43,511 nt of DNA from Gammaproteobacteria bacterium (GTDB taxonomy: Bacteria; Pseudomonadota; Gammaproteobacteria; Pseudomonadales; Azotimanducaceae): the NCBI GenBank assembly GCA_009843635.1, contig VYDB01000055.1, forward strand, positions 1 through 43,511, read 5' to 3'. This document shows positions 1-7,931 of this stretch, piece by piece. The translations under genes were made by a program, and so were the position numbers. The stretch's first letter is position 1, and every line of letters starts with the position of its first letter. The notes beneath the pieces were generated by a model. It saw only the letters and a list, made by a program, of their open reading frames with translations. It had not been told where the DNA came from and did not search any database.

Positions 1-61
1 TCCGTTCCCGGAAGCAGACCGCATCAAGTTCCTGCCGGCCTCGATCGATTGGTGCCAGTAA
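1..61 (+). CDS. 3' end of an unidentified gene (partial)
   Basis: An open frame enters from the left edge and ends at the TAA at 59-61. Its last residues read PFPEADRIKFLPASIDWCQ. I do not recognise the family from so short a tail. It is kept as a gene end because the frame is uninterrupted, has coding-like third positions, and its stop codon is exactly the left target-site duplication of the MITE that follows. The same arrangement is seen at the verified end of petC at 19372. It could be a chance open frame. Confidence 0.5.
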   Translation, partial: PFPEADRIKFLPASIDWCQ

Positions 62-159
62 GGACTCTCGCCAAAATAAATTGTCCGTTTCATGTGACGG
101 AAGCCAGCATTTGCAAGGCATTGGGCGGGTTGTTGGATAGTTTAATTTGACGAGACTCC
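62..159 (+). mobile_element. 98-bp MITE-like element, copy 1, with 3-bp TAA target duplication
   Basis: The element begins GGACTCTCG and ends CGAGACTCC. The first 25 bases match the reverse complement of the last 25 at 20 positions, so it has imperfect terminal inverted repeats. TAA at 59-61 is repeated at 160-162 as a 3-bp target duplication. A second copy at 19274-19371 is identical over all 98 bases. There is no room for a transposase, so it must be mobilised in trans. A TNA duplication is the pattern known for the IS1031 group of the IS5 family; assignment to that group is inference. Confidence 0.85.
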
Positions 160-162
160 TAA

Positions 163-570
163 GGCTTGGCGTTGCCCATGGCGGCCAGCAAGGCGCCCGG
201 AACCGGGACGCAAAAAGCCCCCAAGGGAAGTTGAATCCCATGGGGCTTGCGGAGGCGGGCACTGTGCTGGTTGCCTGGCCGTCCTGCAGGGCTTCTCGCC
301 CGCTCCGCAATTGCTGCGGAGTTCGGTTCACGGTGTTGGCTGGCGCTGATATCCGTGGTTGCAGCCCGCCGAACATGCAGTGGCGGCCTGCTGATCTGCA
401 ATCTCGACCACCCCACCGCCGCCCGGCCGGGATCGATCTGACCCGTTCCCAAACGCAAATGCAGGGCGCCTCCTTCTGCGACTACCGCTATCGGCGCAGG
501 GCTTGAGCCACCGCACGGCCTGACGGCTGTGCCGGCAGGGGGGATGGCCTACAGCAACTGCGGAGATTGA
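163..570. other. Stretch without a recognisable gene
   Basis: No frame here resembles a known protein on either strand; the open frames are typical of random GC-rich sequence. I looked for RNase P RNA, which lies upstream of mraZ in some gammaproteobacteria, and did not find its conserved core. The only structured element I see is a hairpin with a T-run on the minus strand at 212-248. Confidence 0.5.
212..248 (-). terminator. Rho-independent terminator on the minus strand
   Basis: Read on the minus strand there is AAGCCCC, an inner GGGA/TCCC pair around a short loop, then GGGGCTT running into TTT. This is a strong stem followed by a T-run. No minus-strand gene ending here was recognised, so its client transcript is unknown. 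Confidence 0.5.
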
Positions 571-688
571 CCATGGCGCGGCGGGAACCGCGTGGCCCAT
601 GCCATCTCCGAATTCAGAGCGGGGAAGCGGCATGGCGGAATCAGTCAGCCACGACCAGAACTTCAAGAACCTCATCGTGAACTACCCC
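571..688 (+). repeat. Conserved leader plus Rpn 5' coding repeat, copy A
   Basis: This segment is similar, base for base and without gaps up to the start codon, to 42802-42919. Both have 61 bases ahead of the ATG and then encode nearly the same 19 residues (SHDQNFKNLIV is shared). Conservation of the upstream part suggests that the leader travels with this gene family. Confidence 0.65.
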
Positions 689-775
689 CGCGAGGCGCTC
701 TCCTTCTTCGCGCCCGATGAGGCGCCTCGGACTCCACAAGGGGGTTCGGCCCCAATGGGAACTGTTGCTGAGTGA
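632..775 (+). pseudogene. Rpn-type nuclease/transposase remnant, N-terminal piece
   Basis: The frame begins MAESVSHDQNFKNLIVNYP and continues REALSFFAPDEAP, which matches the start of Rpn (recombination-promoting nuclease, PD-(D/E)XK) proteins as I know them. After about 32 residues the similarity stops and the frame closes at 773-775, so only about a tenth of a normal roughly 300-residue protein remains. The nuclease core is absent. A second remnant at 42863 shares this N-terminus and upstream leader. It is probably a decayed member of a multicopy family. Confidence 0.6.
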
Positions 776-785
776 ATGCAGGGAA

Positions 786-823
786 TTGACCGCTTGCATC
801 ACATGTGTACGATTCTTACACAT
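786..823 (+). promoter_or_regulatory. Promoter and palindromic operator of the vapBC-type operon
   Basis: TTGACC (786-791) and TACGAT (808-813) form a -35/-10 pair with a 16-bp spacer. The -10 lies inside a perfect inverted repeat, ATGTGTA (803-809), 7-base gap, TACACAT (817-823). A palindrome over the -10 box just ahead of an antitoxin gene is the expected layout for autorepression by the toxin-antitoxin complex. Confidence 0.55.
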
Positions 824-843
824 CACCCCCGCAGAGTTGGCAC

Positions 844-1122
844 ATGGCAAGAGTTCAACGGGTGATCCCCGACGATGACCAAGCCCGCTTGCTTCGTCAG
901 GCGCGGTTGGAAGGCCCATCGTTCAGCGCTTGGCTACGCGCCGCCGCACGGGAGCGGCTCGAGCGCATGCGTCCCAATCGGCGATTCGGGGGGCAGGAAG
1001 ATCTGGCGGCCTTTTTTGCCGCATGCGACGCTGCGGAAGGCGCCGACGAGATGGAACCCGATTGGGAACAGCACAAGCAAGCCATTGTCCGGTCACGTCG
1101 GAAAGGACTGCCCGAAACATGA
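844..1122 (+). CDS. VapB-like antitoxin of a type II toxin-antitoxin pair
   Basis: The product is 92 residues. The N-terminal part (about 1-40: MARVQRVIPDDDQ, then SAWLRAAARERL) looks like a short ribbon-helix-helix DNA-binding region. The acidic C-terminal part would bind and block the toxin. An in-frame GTG at 805 would add 13 residues, but it lies inside the operator, so the ATG at 844 is preferred. The stop overlaps the toxin start (ATGA), implying translational coupling. By family knowledge it neutralises the partner RNase and, with it, represses the operon. The exact antitoxin family is uncertain; the antitoxin role rests mainly on position. Confidence 0.7.
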   Translation: MARVQRVIPDDDQARLLRQARLEGPSFSAWLRAAARERLERMRPNRRFGGQEDLAAFFAACDAAEGADEMEPDWEQHKQAIVRSRRKGLPET

Positions 1123-1502
1123 CTTTCGTGGACACCAATGTGTTCATGTACGCCGTGGGACGAACACATCCCCTCCGCGCCGAGGCACGCGGGTTCTTTG
1201 CCGGCGCCTTAGTAAGACGGGTGCCGTTGGCAACCTCAGCGGCGGTTCTGCAGGAACTCATTCACGCTTGCATCCCCGTGGGCAGGCAAGCCACTTTGGA
1301 GCGGGCGATGGCCTTGATGGACGGTCACGCCGTTACGGTCTGGCCACTTGGGCGAGAGGACGTGGTTCTAGCGGCACAGTTGCACGACCGTTTCCCCAAC
1401 CTCGGCGCTCGCGACCTATGCCACCTTGCGAGTTGCAGACGCGGGAACGCCTCGGCTGTCAAGACCTTCGACAAGGCGCTTGCGGCAGCACTGGGCGCAT
1501 AG
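1119..1502 (+). CDS. vapC: PIN-domain toxin ribonuclease, VapC family
   Basis: The product is 127 residues, normal for a VapC toxin. It starts MTFVDTNVFMYA, the standard first strand of a PIN domain. Four acidic residues are in expected places: Asp5, Glu46 (LQELIHA), Asp99 (GARDLCHLA) and Asp118. They would coordinate the metal ions that cleave RNA; VapC toxins usually cut tRNA or rRNA and stop growth. The ATG at 1119 overlaps the antitoxin stop. The frame is complete with no missing catalytic residue, so the toxin is probably functional. Its RNA target cannot be told from sequence. Confidence 0.85.
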   Translation: MTFVDTNVFMYAVGRTHPLRAEARGFFAGALVRRVPLATSAAVLQELIHACIPVGRQATLERAMALMDGHAVTVWPLGREDVVLAAQLHDRFPNLGARDLCHLASCRRGNASAVKTFDKALAAALGA

Positions 1503-1612
1503 CAAGTTCCATATCTTCCAGCTTGTCGAGCAAGGCTTCCTAGGCCGCGGCGGGAACAGGGTAAAAGACAGCCAAGGACAACTCGGAAACCGGCTCCCCC
1601 AGCCAGTCCGGC

Positions 1613-1849
1613 TCAGTCCAAAGCCATGCTCACGACTGCCGCGAGCGTGCCTAGGCTGATCGCCATCTGAATGCCCATCATCCATCGCATCGCCGACATT
1701 TCAGCCCGCAACGCCAGAACGTCCTCCCGCGTCGCTAGGTTACCTTGGCCTGCACGAATGGCCGTTGCCACGGCCTCGGCCTGGGGGCGGTCCATTCCGG
1801 CGCGCTCAAGTTCCCGGGCTGCGTTCAGCGAGTCAAAGGTGGAATCCAT
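1613..1849 (-). CDS. Small coiled-coil protein with C-terminal membrane helix (DUF1640-like)
   Basis: The product is 78 residues, beginning MDSTFDSLNAARELERAGMDRPQ. The middle part (about 35-55) is charged and coiled-coil-like (TREDVLALRAEM). The last 22 residues form one hydrophobic helix. This is the layout of DUF1640-like proteins, whose function is unknown to me. A distant paralog lies at 23118-23426 and shares the GMDR.QA.AV motif. The in-frame start further upstream (1921) was rejected because the sequence before MDSTF overlaps the mraZ promoter and lacks similarity to the paralog. The gene is transcribed divergently from mraZ. Confidence 0.6.
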   Translation of the reverse strand: MDSTFDSLNAARELERAGMDRPQAEAVATAIRAGQGNLATREDVLALRAEMSAMRWMMGIQMAISLGTLAAVVSMALD

Positions 1850-1912
1850 GTTGTCGAGGCTACCATACTTCTGTTTCAGCCACTCTCGTTTTGTGCGGTT
1901 CGAAAATCCGCC

Positions 1913-1941
1913 TTGACACAAATATAGGGGCGCGGTAGTGT
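1913..1941 (+). promoter_or_regulatory. Sigma-70 promoter of the dcw operon
   Basis: A perfect TTGACA (1913-1918) is followed after 17 bases by TAGTGT (1936-1941), a weak -10. Transcription would begin near 1948, at the first MraZ-type box, so a repressor on those boxes would block initiation or escape. Confidence 0.6.
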
Positions 1942-1947
1942 CGCCAG

Positions 1948-1992
1948 TTGGGGAAAAGTGCTATAAAGTGGGAGATAGTGGGAAAAAGGGGC
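1948..1992 (+). promoter_or_regulatory. MraZ-binding box array
   Basis: Pentamers recur every 10 bases: TTGGG (1948), GTGCT (1958), GTGGG (1968), GTGGG (1978), GGGGC (1988), two of them perfect. Known MraZ operators are GTGGG-like direct repeats with 5-base spacers upstream of mraZ. Position, period and sequence fit autoregulation by MraZ. Confidence 0.7.
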
Positions 1993-2008
1993 TAAAGCGA
2001 GGCTTCCT

Positions 2009-2482
2009 GTGTCGGCGACTGTCGGATTTCGCGGAATATCCAACGCCACGTTGGATGCCAAAGGACGCATGGCCCTGCCATCGCGTTACCGCGAGGTTGT
2101 GTCCGCCGTATCCCAAGGTCAGGTGGTGGTCACCATCGACCGGGCGGAGCCTTGCCTGCTGCTCTATCCGCGAACGGAATGGGATGCCGTGCAGGAGAAG
2201 CTTGAAGCCCTGCCCAACATCCGGCCCGGAGTGCGGCAACTTCAGCGTCTTCTGATCGGGCACGCCACCGACTTGGAACTTGATGGCAGCGGGCGGCTGT
2301 TGCTGCCGGTGCCGCTGCGCGAGCATGCCGGTCTTGACAAGAAGCTGACGCTGGCGGGCCAAGGCAACAAGATCGAGATCTGGGATGATGCCAGGTGGCG
2401 CGAAGGCATGGCCTTGTGGCGCTCCGAAGAGAACGGCGAACTGGCCGCGGAATTCGAAGGCATAACGGGGCTGTCAGTATGA
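2009..2482 (+). CDS. mraZ: Transcriptional regulator MraZ
   Basis: The product is 157 residues, close to the usual 150. It has the two SpoVT/AbrB-like half domains typical of MraZ, each with its signature: DAKGR in the first (about residue 18) and DGSGR in the second (about 92). Family members form a ring that binds repeats in front of mraZ and represses the division cluster. The start is a GTG at 2009, giving MSATVGFRGIS; the conserved FRGIS follows at once, so no later start is possible. It is the first gene of the dcw operon, and its stop overlaps the rsmH start (ATGA at 2479). Confidence 0.95.
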   Translation: MSATVGFRGISNATLDAKGRMALPSRYREVVSAVSQGQVVVTIDRAEPCLLLYPRTEWDAVQEKLEALPNIRPGVRQLQRLLIGHATDLELDGSGRLLLPVPLREHAGLDKKLTLAGQGNKIEIWDDARWREGMALWRSEENGELAAEFEGITGLSV

Positions 2483-3399
2483 ACGGCCGGCACGAGCCCG
2501 TGTTGCGCCGTGAGACCATCGACCACATTGCCGAGCCGGGGGCGGCGGGCAACTTCGTTGACGCCACCTTTGGCCGAGGAGGCCACAGTCGAGCCCTGCT
2601 TGGCCGCGTCGGCCCCGACGCCCGGTTGCTGGCGCTCGATCGGGACGCCGAGGCCTTTGCCTGCGCGGGGGCCTTGGCCGCCGAGGATGCCCGCGTCGTT
2701 GCCCGCCGGTCGGCCTTTGGCAGCGTCGCGGAGATCCTGCCCGCGGTGGGCATGAACGACGTGCAGGGCGCAGTGATGGACCTCGGCCTCTCCTCCGCGC
2801 AGCTTGATGATCCCGAACGCGGATTCAGCTTCCGCGCCGACGGCCCCCTGGACATGCGCATGGACCAGCGCGCCGCCGCCACGGCCGCCGACTGGCTGAA
2901 CGAAGCGCCGGTCGCGGAAATCGCCAGCGTCATTCGGCGCTACGGCGAGGAGCGCTTCGCCGGCCGCATCAGCCGCGCCATCATCGCTGCCCGTCCGCTT
3001 AAGACGACGGGCGAGCTCGCGGGCTTGGTCGCCGCCAACCAACCGCGCCGGGCGCCGGGCAAGCACCCTGCCACGCGGGTTTTTCAGGCCATCCGCATCT
3101 TCATCAACCAAGAGCTCGGCGAACTGCAATCGGGCCTGGAAGGCCTGTTCAACGCCTTGGGCGTAGGTGGCCGCTTGGCCGTGATCAGCTTTCATTCCTT
3201 GGAGGACCGGATCGTCAAACGCTTCTGCAAGGCCCGCAGTTCGCCGCCGCCGGTGCCAAGGCATGTGCCCATTCGCGCTGCCGAGGCGCGGGTCGAGGCG
3301 CGCATCGTCGCCGGCCCCGTGCGTCCAACAGCCGCCGAGGTGCGCCGCAACGGTCGCGCTCGAAGCGCAGTGCTGCGCGTGCTGGAGCGCATCGCGTGA
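2479..3399 (+). CDS. rsmH: 16S rRNA (cytosine-1402-N4) methyltransferase RsmH (MraW)
   Basis: The product is 306 residues, the normal length. It begins MNGRHEPVL and carries the SAM-binding motif DATFGRGGHSRALL near residue 30, the MDLGLSSAQLDDPERGFSF block near 96, and VISFHSLEDR in the C-terminal half, all diagnostic of RsmH. It methylates C1402 in the decoding centre of 16S rRNA. The ATG at 2479 overlaps the mraZ stop, and the gene's own stop overlaps the GTG of ftsL. This is its standard place, second in the dcw operon. Confidence 0.95.
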   Translation: MNGRHEPVLRRETIDHIAEPGAAGNFVDATFGRGGHSRALLGRVGPDARLLALDRDAEAFACAGALAAEDARVVARRSAFGSVAEILPAVGMNDVQGAVMDLGLSSAQLDDPERGFSFRADGPLDMRMDQRAAATAADWLNEAPVAEIASVIRRYGEERFAGRISRAIIAARPLKTTGELAGLVAANQPRRAPGKHPATRVFQAIRIFINQELGELQSGLEGLFNALGVGGRLAVISFHSLEDRIVKRFCKARSSPPPVPRHVPIRAAEARVEARIVAGPVRPTAAEVRRNGRARSAVLRVLERIA

Positions 3400-3662
3400 A
3401 GTGGGGCGCCGCCGCCGTCGCGGCCATCCTGCTGGCGGGCGTCGTCGCCTCCGGGGTGCAGGTGGTGGCGCGGACCCACGAAGTCCGGCTGCTTCACCAG
3501 GCCCTCGAGGCCTCCCGGCACCACCAGGATCGGCTGGCAGCCGAGCACAGCCGCCTGCTGCTCGAGCGGGGCGCCCGCTCCGCCTACTACAACGTTGAGC
3601 AGATGGCGCAGACCAAGTTGGGAATGCGCTTCCCGGACCGGGTCGAGCGGGTGCCCCGGTGA
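3396..3662 (+). CDS. ftsL: Cell division protein FtsL
   Basis: The product is 88 residues, a little shorter than typical FtsL. A short cytoplasmic start (MKW) is followed by one transmembrane helix (about 4-24), then a heptad-like periplasmic segment (HEVRLLHQALEAS onward) that would form the coiled coil with FtsB. Sequence similarity is weak, as usual for FtsL; the call rests on topology and on position between rsmH and ftsI. The start is a GTG at 3396 that overlaps the rsmH stop. The ftsI start overlaps its end. Confidence 0.85.
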   Translation: MKWGAAAVAAILLAGVVASGVQVVARTHEVRLLHQALEASRHHQDRLAAEHSRLLLERGARSAYYNVEQMAQTKLGMRFPDRVERVPR

Positions 3663-5338
3663 AGGTCTGGCGCCACCATGCCGTGCTCTGCCTGTTCATC
3701 GCGGGTTGCGCGGCGCTTGCCGCCCGAGTGGTTTACCTGGCGTTGCTGGACAAGGAATTCCTGCAGGATCAAGGGGACGCCCGTTCGGTGCGGGAAGTCG
3801 TCATCCCGTCCCGCCGGGGCGTCATCTACGATCGGCTCGACGAGCCGTTGGCCATCAGCACGCCGGTGGTGGCCGTCTGGAGCGACCCGAGCAAAAGGAA
3901 GCTGAGCCGTGCCGACATCAACCGCTTGGCTCCCCTGCTGGGGCGGGATGCGGAGCAGTTGGCGGACCATCTGGTCCGCCATGCAAACAAGGCTTTCGTC
4001 TATCTGAAGCGACGGCTTTCGTGGACCGCCGCAGAGCGTGTCCGCGCCTTGGGGATCGAGGGACTGCACTTCAGCGAAGAGTACCGGCGCTACTATCCCG
4101 GCGCGGAAACCGCCGCCCACGTGGTGGGCGTCACCAACATCGACGACCGCGGCCTGGAGGGCGTCGAGCTGGCTTTTGACGACCTGCTGAGCGGCGAGCA
4201 TGGGCGCAAGGTCGTGCTCAAGGACCGCCTCGGCGCGACCATCCGTGATCTGGAGTACATCGCCGTGCCACGCCTCGGCCAGGACGTCGCGCTCAGCATT
4301 GATCTGCGCCTGCAGTACTTCGCCTATCGGGAGCTCAAGGATGCGGTGGCGGGGCACCGGGCGGCCTCGGGATCCATCGTCATTCTCGACGCCCGCACCG
4401 GGGAGATTCTCGCCTTGGTGAACTCCCCATCATACAACCCCAATGAATCCCTTGAACTGGGGTTTGCCGGGATGCGCAACCGGGCGGTGACCGACAACTA
4501 CGAACCGGGCTCCACGATCAAGCCCTTTGCCGTGCTGGCGGCGCTGGAAACGGGCGAGTACCAGCCGGATACCGTGGTCAACACCGCACCGGGCTATTGG
4601 GCGGTGCGCCGCAAGCTGATTGAGGATCCCGTCAACTACGGGGAACTGACGTTGGCGGGCATCGTGCGCAAGTCGAGTCAGGTCGGCATTTCCAAGGTGG
4701 CCCTAGCGCTGCCCGAAAGGGCCGTGTTCGAGGTGCTGCAGCGGGCCGGGGTCGGCGACTTCGTCGGCAGCGGACTGCCTGGCGAGGCGATCGGCACCTT
4801 TGACGACTCGGGACTCCGCAGCGAGGTGGTGCGCGCCACCCTGGCCTACGGCTACGGTTTGAGCGTCTCGCCCTTGCAGCTTGCCCAAGCCTATCTGCCC
4901 ATCGCCAATGATGGCGTTCGCCTGCCTCTCAGCGTGGTTAAGCTCAGCCAGCCACCCCAAGGCGAACGAGTTTTCGCGGCGGCCATGACCCGGCAACTGC
5001 TGTCGATGATGGAAGGGGTCACGGAACGGACGGGCACGGCACCCGATGCCCAAGTGCCCGGCTATCGCGTGGCCGGCAAGACCGGGACCGCTCGTGTGGT
5101 CGTCAGCGATGGCTACACGGATCAGCGCCACGTGGCGTTGTTCGCCGGCGTGGTGCCGCTGACGGATCCGCAGATCGTCATGGTGGTGGTGATCAACCAG
5201 CCCAGCGGCCCCAAGATCAGCGGTGGCGCCGTCGCCGCACCCATTTTTGCCCGGGTCGCTGAGCGGGCGTTGCGCCTGCTTGGGGTCGCGCCCGATGCGC
5301 AGCATTTGATCGCCGCCGTCGAAGGGAGGAGGTCATGA
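3659..5338 (+). CDS. ftsI: Septal peptidoglycan transpeptidase FtsI (PBP3)
   Basis: The product is 559 residues (E. coli 588). An N-terminal membrane anchor (about 6-28) is followed by the PBP dimerisation region (IPSRRGVIYDR) and a transpeptidase domain. The catalytic STIK begins at Ser285 and the KTG box is at 474-476. It crosslinks peptidoglycan at the septum with FtsW as partner. Oddity: the second active-site motif, normally SxN, reads SSQ (339-341, in RKSSQVGISK), so the Asn is Gln. All else looks intact. The start is GTG at 3659, overlapping ftsL; GGAGG near the end of the gene serves murE, whose ATG overlaps the stop. Confidence 0.95.
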   Translation: MKVWRHHAVLCLFIAGCAALAARVVYLALLDKEFLQDQGDARSVREVVIPSRRGVIYDRLDEPLAISTPVVAVWSDPSKRKLSRADINRLAPLLGRDAEQLADHLVRHANKAFVYLKRRLSWTAAERVRALGIEGLHFSEEYRRYYPGAETAAHVVGVTNIDDRGLEGVELAFDDLLSGEHGRKVVLKDRLGATIRDLEYIAVPRLGQDVALSIDLRLQYFAYRELKDAVAGHRAASGSIVILDARTGEILALVNSPSYNPNESLELGFAGMRNRAVTDNYEPGSTIKPFAVLAALETGEYQPDTVVNTAPGYWAVRRKLIEDPVNYGELTLAGIVRKSSQVGISKVALALPERAVFEVLQRAGVGDFVGSGLPGEAIGTFDDSGLRSEVVRATLAYGYGLSVSPLQLAQAYLPIANDGVRLPLSVVKLSQPPQGERVFAAAMTRQLLSMMEGVTERTGTAPDAQVPGYRVAGKTGTARVVVSDGYTDQRHVALFAGVVPLTDPQIVMVVVINQPSGPKISGGAVAAPIFARVAERALRLLGVAPDAQHLIAAVEGRRS

Positions 5339-6795
5339 CGCGGTCGAGCTTGCGCGAGCTTATCCATGGGCCGGACACGCCCGACTTGGAAATCGCCGGG
5401 CTGTCCGAAGACTCCAGGCTGATCCAGCCGGGCGAAGCCTTCATCGCCACTCGGGGCGCGACCCTCGATGGCCACGACTACGCGGCAGAGGCTGTTGGCC
5501 GGGGCGCGGCCTGCGTGCTTGCGGAACGGCCGCTGCCGGGCCTCGGCGCACCAGTGGTTCAGGTTGAGAACCTGCGGGCGCGGCGCGGGGCGCTAGCTGA
5601 TAAGTTCTACGCCGCGCCCAGCCGCGCGCTGACTTGCGTCGGCGTCACCGGCACCAATGGCAAGACGACCATCGCCCACCAGGTGGCCAGCCTCGCCAAT
5701 GCAGTGGGCCTCGACGCCGCCTACATGGGCACCATTGGTTGGGGACGGCCAAGCCGGTTGGCGCCTTCGCGCCTGACCACGGAAAGCGCCATCCTCACCC
5801 ACAAGCGTCTGGCTTGCCTTCGTGGGCGGGGCTGCTCCTGGGCGGCGGTGGAAGTGAGTTCCCATGCCTTGGCCCAAGGGCGTGCCGATACGATCGCCTT
5901 CGACTACGCGGTCTTTTCCAATCTCACGCGGGACCATCTGGACTACCACGCCGACTTTGACGCCTATGGGGCGGCCAAACGACGGTTGTTCGAATTCCCT
6001 TCGCTGCGCTGCGCGATCATCAACATTGACGACGAGTTCGGCCACAAGCTGGCCCGCGAGCTCGTCCGCAGCTTGGCGCAGGTGGACGTTCTGACCTATG
6101 GTCAAGGGCAGGCGGACATCTCCTGGGAGGACATCGAGCATCGAGCGGACGGATTGCGGGCTCGGCTGCGCACGCCATGGGGCAGCGCCTTCGTCTCGGC
6201 GCCAGTGTGCGGTGACTTCGGCTTGGCCAATCTGGCCGCTGCCATCGGCGTGTTGGCCGCCGCCGAACAGCCGTTGGAGGCGGTCTGCGAGGCAGCGAGC
6301 GCCTTGCCCCCGGTGCCGGGACGCATGGAGTTCTTCCGCGTTGCCGGGTATCCCACCGTGGTGGTCGACTACGCCCATACGCCAGACGCGCTCGCCAAGG
6401 CGCTTGCCGCGGTCCGGCGCCATGCCGAGGGTGCCTTGCTGTGCGTGGTCGGCTGCGGCGGCGACCGGGACGCCGGCAAGCGGCCGATTATGGGGCGCAT
6501 CGCCGCATCCTTGGCCGACCGGGTGTGGCTGACCAGCGACAACCCACGCTCTGAAGATCCGATGGCCATCATGCGCGACATGGCGGCGGGGATCGAGGAT
6601 GCGTCGCCGGTGACCTTGGAAGCTGATCGCGGTGCGGCCATCGCGCAGGCCATCGCCGGTGCCGATGCTCACGATTTGGTCATCGTTGCTGGCAAGGGCC
6701 ACGAGGAAACGCAGGAGATCGATGGGCGTCGGCATCCGTTCAGCGACCGGGAGGCCGTGCGGCAAGCCATGGGCCTGCCGGGAGGGGGCGCCTGA
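5335..6795 (+). CDS. murE: UDP-MurNAc-L-Ala-D-Glu:meso-diaminopimelate ligase MurE
   Basis: The product is 486 residues, a normal length. The ATP-binding loop [10 protein letters not shown] is at about 103-112, and DNPRSEDP near 402 is the motif that selects meso-diaminopimelate rather than lysine, so the wall is of the Gram-negative type. KGHEETQE lies near the end. The enzyme adds the third residue to the peptidoglycan stem peptide in the cytoplasm. Its ATG lies inside the ftsI stop region, and its TGA shares a base with the mraY ATG. murF normally follows but is absent here. Confidence 0.96.
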   Translation: MTRSSLRELIHGPDTPDLEIAGLSEDSRLIQPGEAFIATRGATLDGHDYAAEAVGRGAACVLAERPLPGLGAPVVQVENLRARRGALADKFYAAPSRALTCVGVTGTNGKTTIAHQVASLANAVGLDAAYMGTIGWGRPSRLAPSRLTTESAILTHKRLACLRGRGCSWAAVEVSSHALAQGRADTIAFDYAVFSNLTRDHLDYHADFDAYGAAKRRLFEFPSLRCAIINIDDEFGHKLARELVRSLAQVDVLTYGQGQADISWEDIEHRADGLRARLRTPWGSAFVSAPVCGDFGLANLAAAIGVLAAAEQPLEAVCEAASALPPVPGRMEFFRVAGYPTVVVDYAHTPDALAKALAAVRRHAEGALLCVVGCGGDRDAGKRPIMGRIAASLADRVWLTSDNPRSEDPMAIMRDMAAGIEDASPVTLEADRGAAIAQAIAGADAHDLVIVAGKGHEETQEIDGRRHPFSDREAVRQAMGLPGGGA

Positions 6796-7877
6796 TGCTG
6801 CTCTGGCTCACCGACTATCTGGCCCAATTCATCAGCGGCTTCACGGTCTTTCAGTACTTGACCTTCCGCACCATGGTCAGCGTGGTGACGGCGCTTTCGT
6901 TGTCGCTGCTGATAGGCCCTTGGGTGATCGACCGCCTCAACCGTCACCAGATTGGCCAACCAGTGCGCGGCGACGGTCCGGAAAGCCATTTCAGCAAGGC
7001 TGGCACCCCGACCATGGGCGGGGCGTTGATCCTGATCGTCATTTTCTTCACCACCTTGATGTGGGGCGAGCTTGGCAACCGCTATGTGTGGACGGTGCTG
7101 CTGGTCACCTTGGCCTTTGGCGGCATTGGTTGGGTGGACGACTACCTCAAGATTCGGCGCCAGAGCTCCGACGGCTTGGCGGCCCGGACCAAGTACGCTT
7201 GGCAGTCGCTGTTCGGGCTGGCGGCGGCGCTGTTTCTCTACTTGAGCGCGGAGCTGCCGGTGGAAACGGACTTGATCGTGCCCTTCTTCAAAGAGGTCGC
7301 CATTCCCTTGGGGGTGGGTTACGTGTTGGTGGCCTACCTCGTCATCGTCGGCATGAGCAACGCCGTCAACCTGACCGATGGCCTGGACGGGCTGGCGATT
7401 CTGCCCACCGTGATGGTCGGGGCGGCCTTGGGACTGATCGCGTACTTGGCTGGCCACGTGGAGTTCGCCAGCTACTTGCAGATTCCCCACATCCCCCAAG
7501 CCGGTGAACTGGCGGTGTTCTGCGGCGCGTTGATTGGCGCTGGCCTGGGCTTCCTGTGGTTCAACGCCTACCCCGCCGACGTGATCATGGGCGATGTGGG
7601 CGCCTTGGCTTTGGGGGCGGCCTTGGCGGTGGTGGCCATCATCATCCGCCATGAGATCGTGCTGCTTGTCATGGGCGGCTTGTTCGTCATCGAGACTGCG
7701 TCGGTCATCATCCAGGTGGCCTCCTATCGCCTCACCGGACGGCGCATCTTCCGCATGGCGCCCATTCACCATCACTTCGAACTCAAGGGTTGGCCGGAGC
7801 CTCGTGTGATCGTGCGCTTTTGGATCTTGACGCTGGTGCTGGTGCTGGTCGGCCTTTCCACGTTGAAGCTGAGGTAG
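6795..7877 (+). CDS. mraY: Phospho-MurNAc-pentapeptide transferase MraY
   Basis: The product is 360 residues, the usual length, with about ten hydrophobic helices. Family signatures are present: the Asp pair in WVDDYLK (115-116), [10 protein letters not shown] in the middle, and [11 protein letters not shown] near residue 322. It moves phospho-MurNAc-pentapeptide from UDP to undecaprenyl phosphate in the inner membrane, making lipid I. The ATG is coupled to the murE stop (TGATG). In E. coli murF sits between murE and mraY; here the two genes touch directly. Confidence 0.97.
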   Translation: MLLWLTDYLAQFISGFTVFQYLTFRTMVSVVTALSLSLLIGPWVIDRLNRHQIGQPVRGDGPESHFSKAGTPTMGGALILIVIFFTTLMWGELGNRYVWTVLLVTLAFGGIGWVDDYLKIRRQSSDGLAARTKYAWQSLFGLAAALFLYLSAELPVETDLIVPFFKEVAIPLGVGYVLVAYLVIVGMSNAVNLTDGLDGLAILPTVMVGAALGLIAYLAGHVEFASYLQIPHIPQAGELAVFCGALIGAGLGFLWFNAYPADVIMGDVGALALGAALAVVAIIIRHEIVLLVMGGLFVIETASVIIQVASYRLTGRRIFRMAPIHHHFELKGWPEPRVIVRFWILTLVLVLVGLSTLKLR

Positions 7878-7931
7878 GCGTGACGCAGCGGGGCCATTCC
7901 AAATCAGAGCTGAGGTGGACGTGACACAGCG
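7867..7931 (+). repeat. Imperfect direct repeat across the mraY-murD junction
   Basis: AGCTGAGGT followed by a GTGAC.CAGCG block occurs at 7867-7890 and again at 7908-7931, 41 bases apart, with 21 of 24 bases alike. The first copy contains the end of mraY, the second the ribosome-binding region and GTG start of murD. It looks like a small tandem duplication that opened a gap between genes that otherwise overlap in this operon. Confidence 0.7.

Noticed and set aside
163-570. RNase P RNA or another structured RNA upstream of mraZ
   Set aside because: The conserved RNase P core (GAAAGTCCGG-like) is not found on either strand, and no other known RNA pattern was recognised.
2242-3699. 485-residue minus-strand frame opposite rsmH
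   Set aside because: Shadow of the GC-rich rsmH/ftsL coding strand, with low-complexity Arg/Ala/Pro composition.
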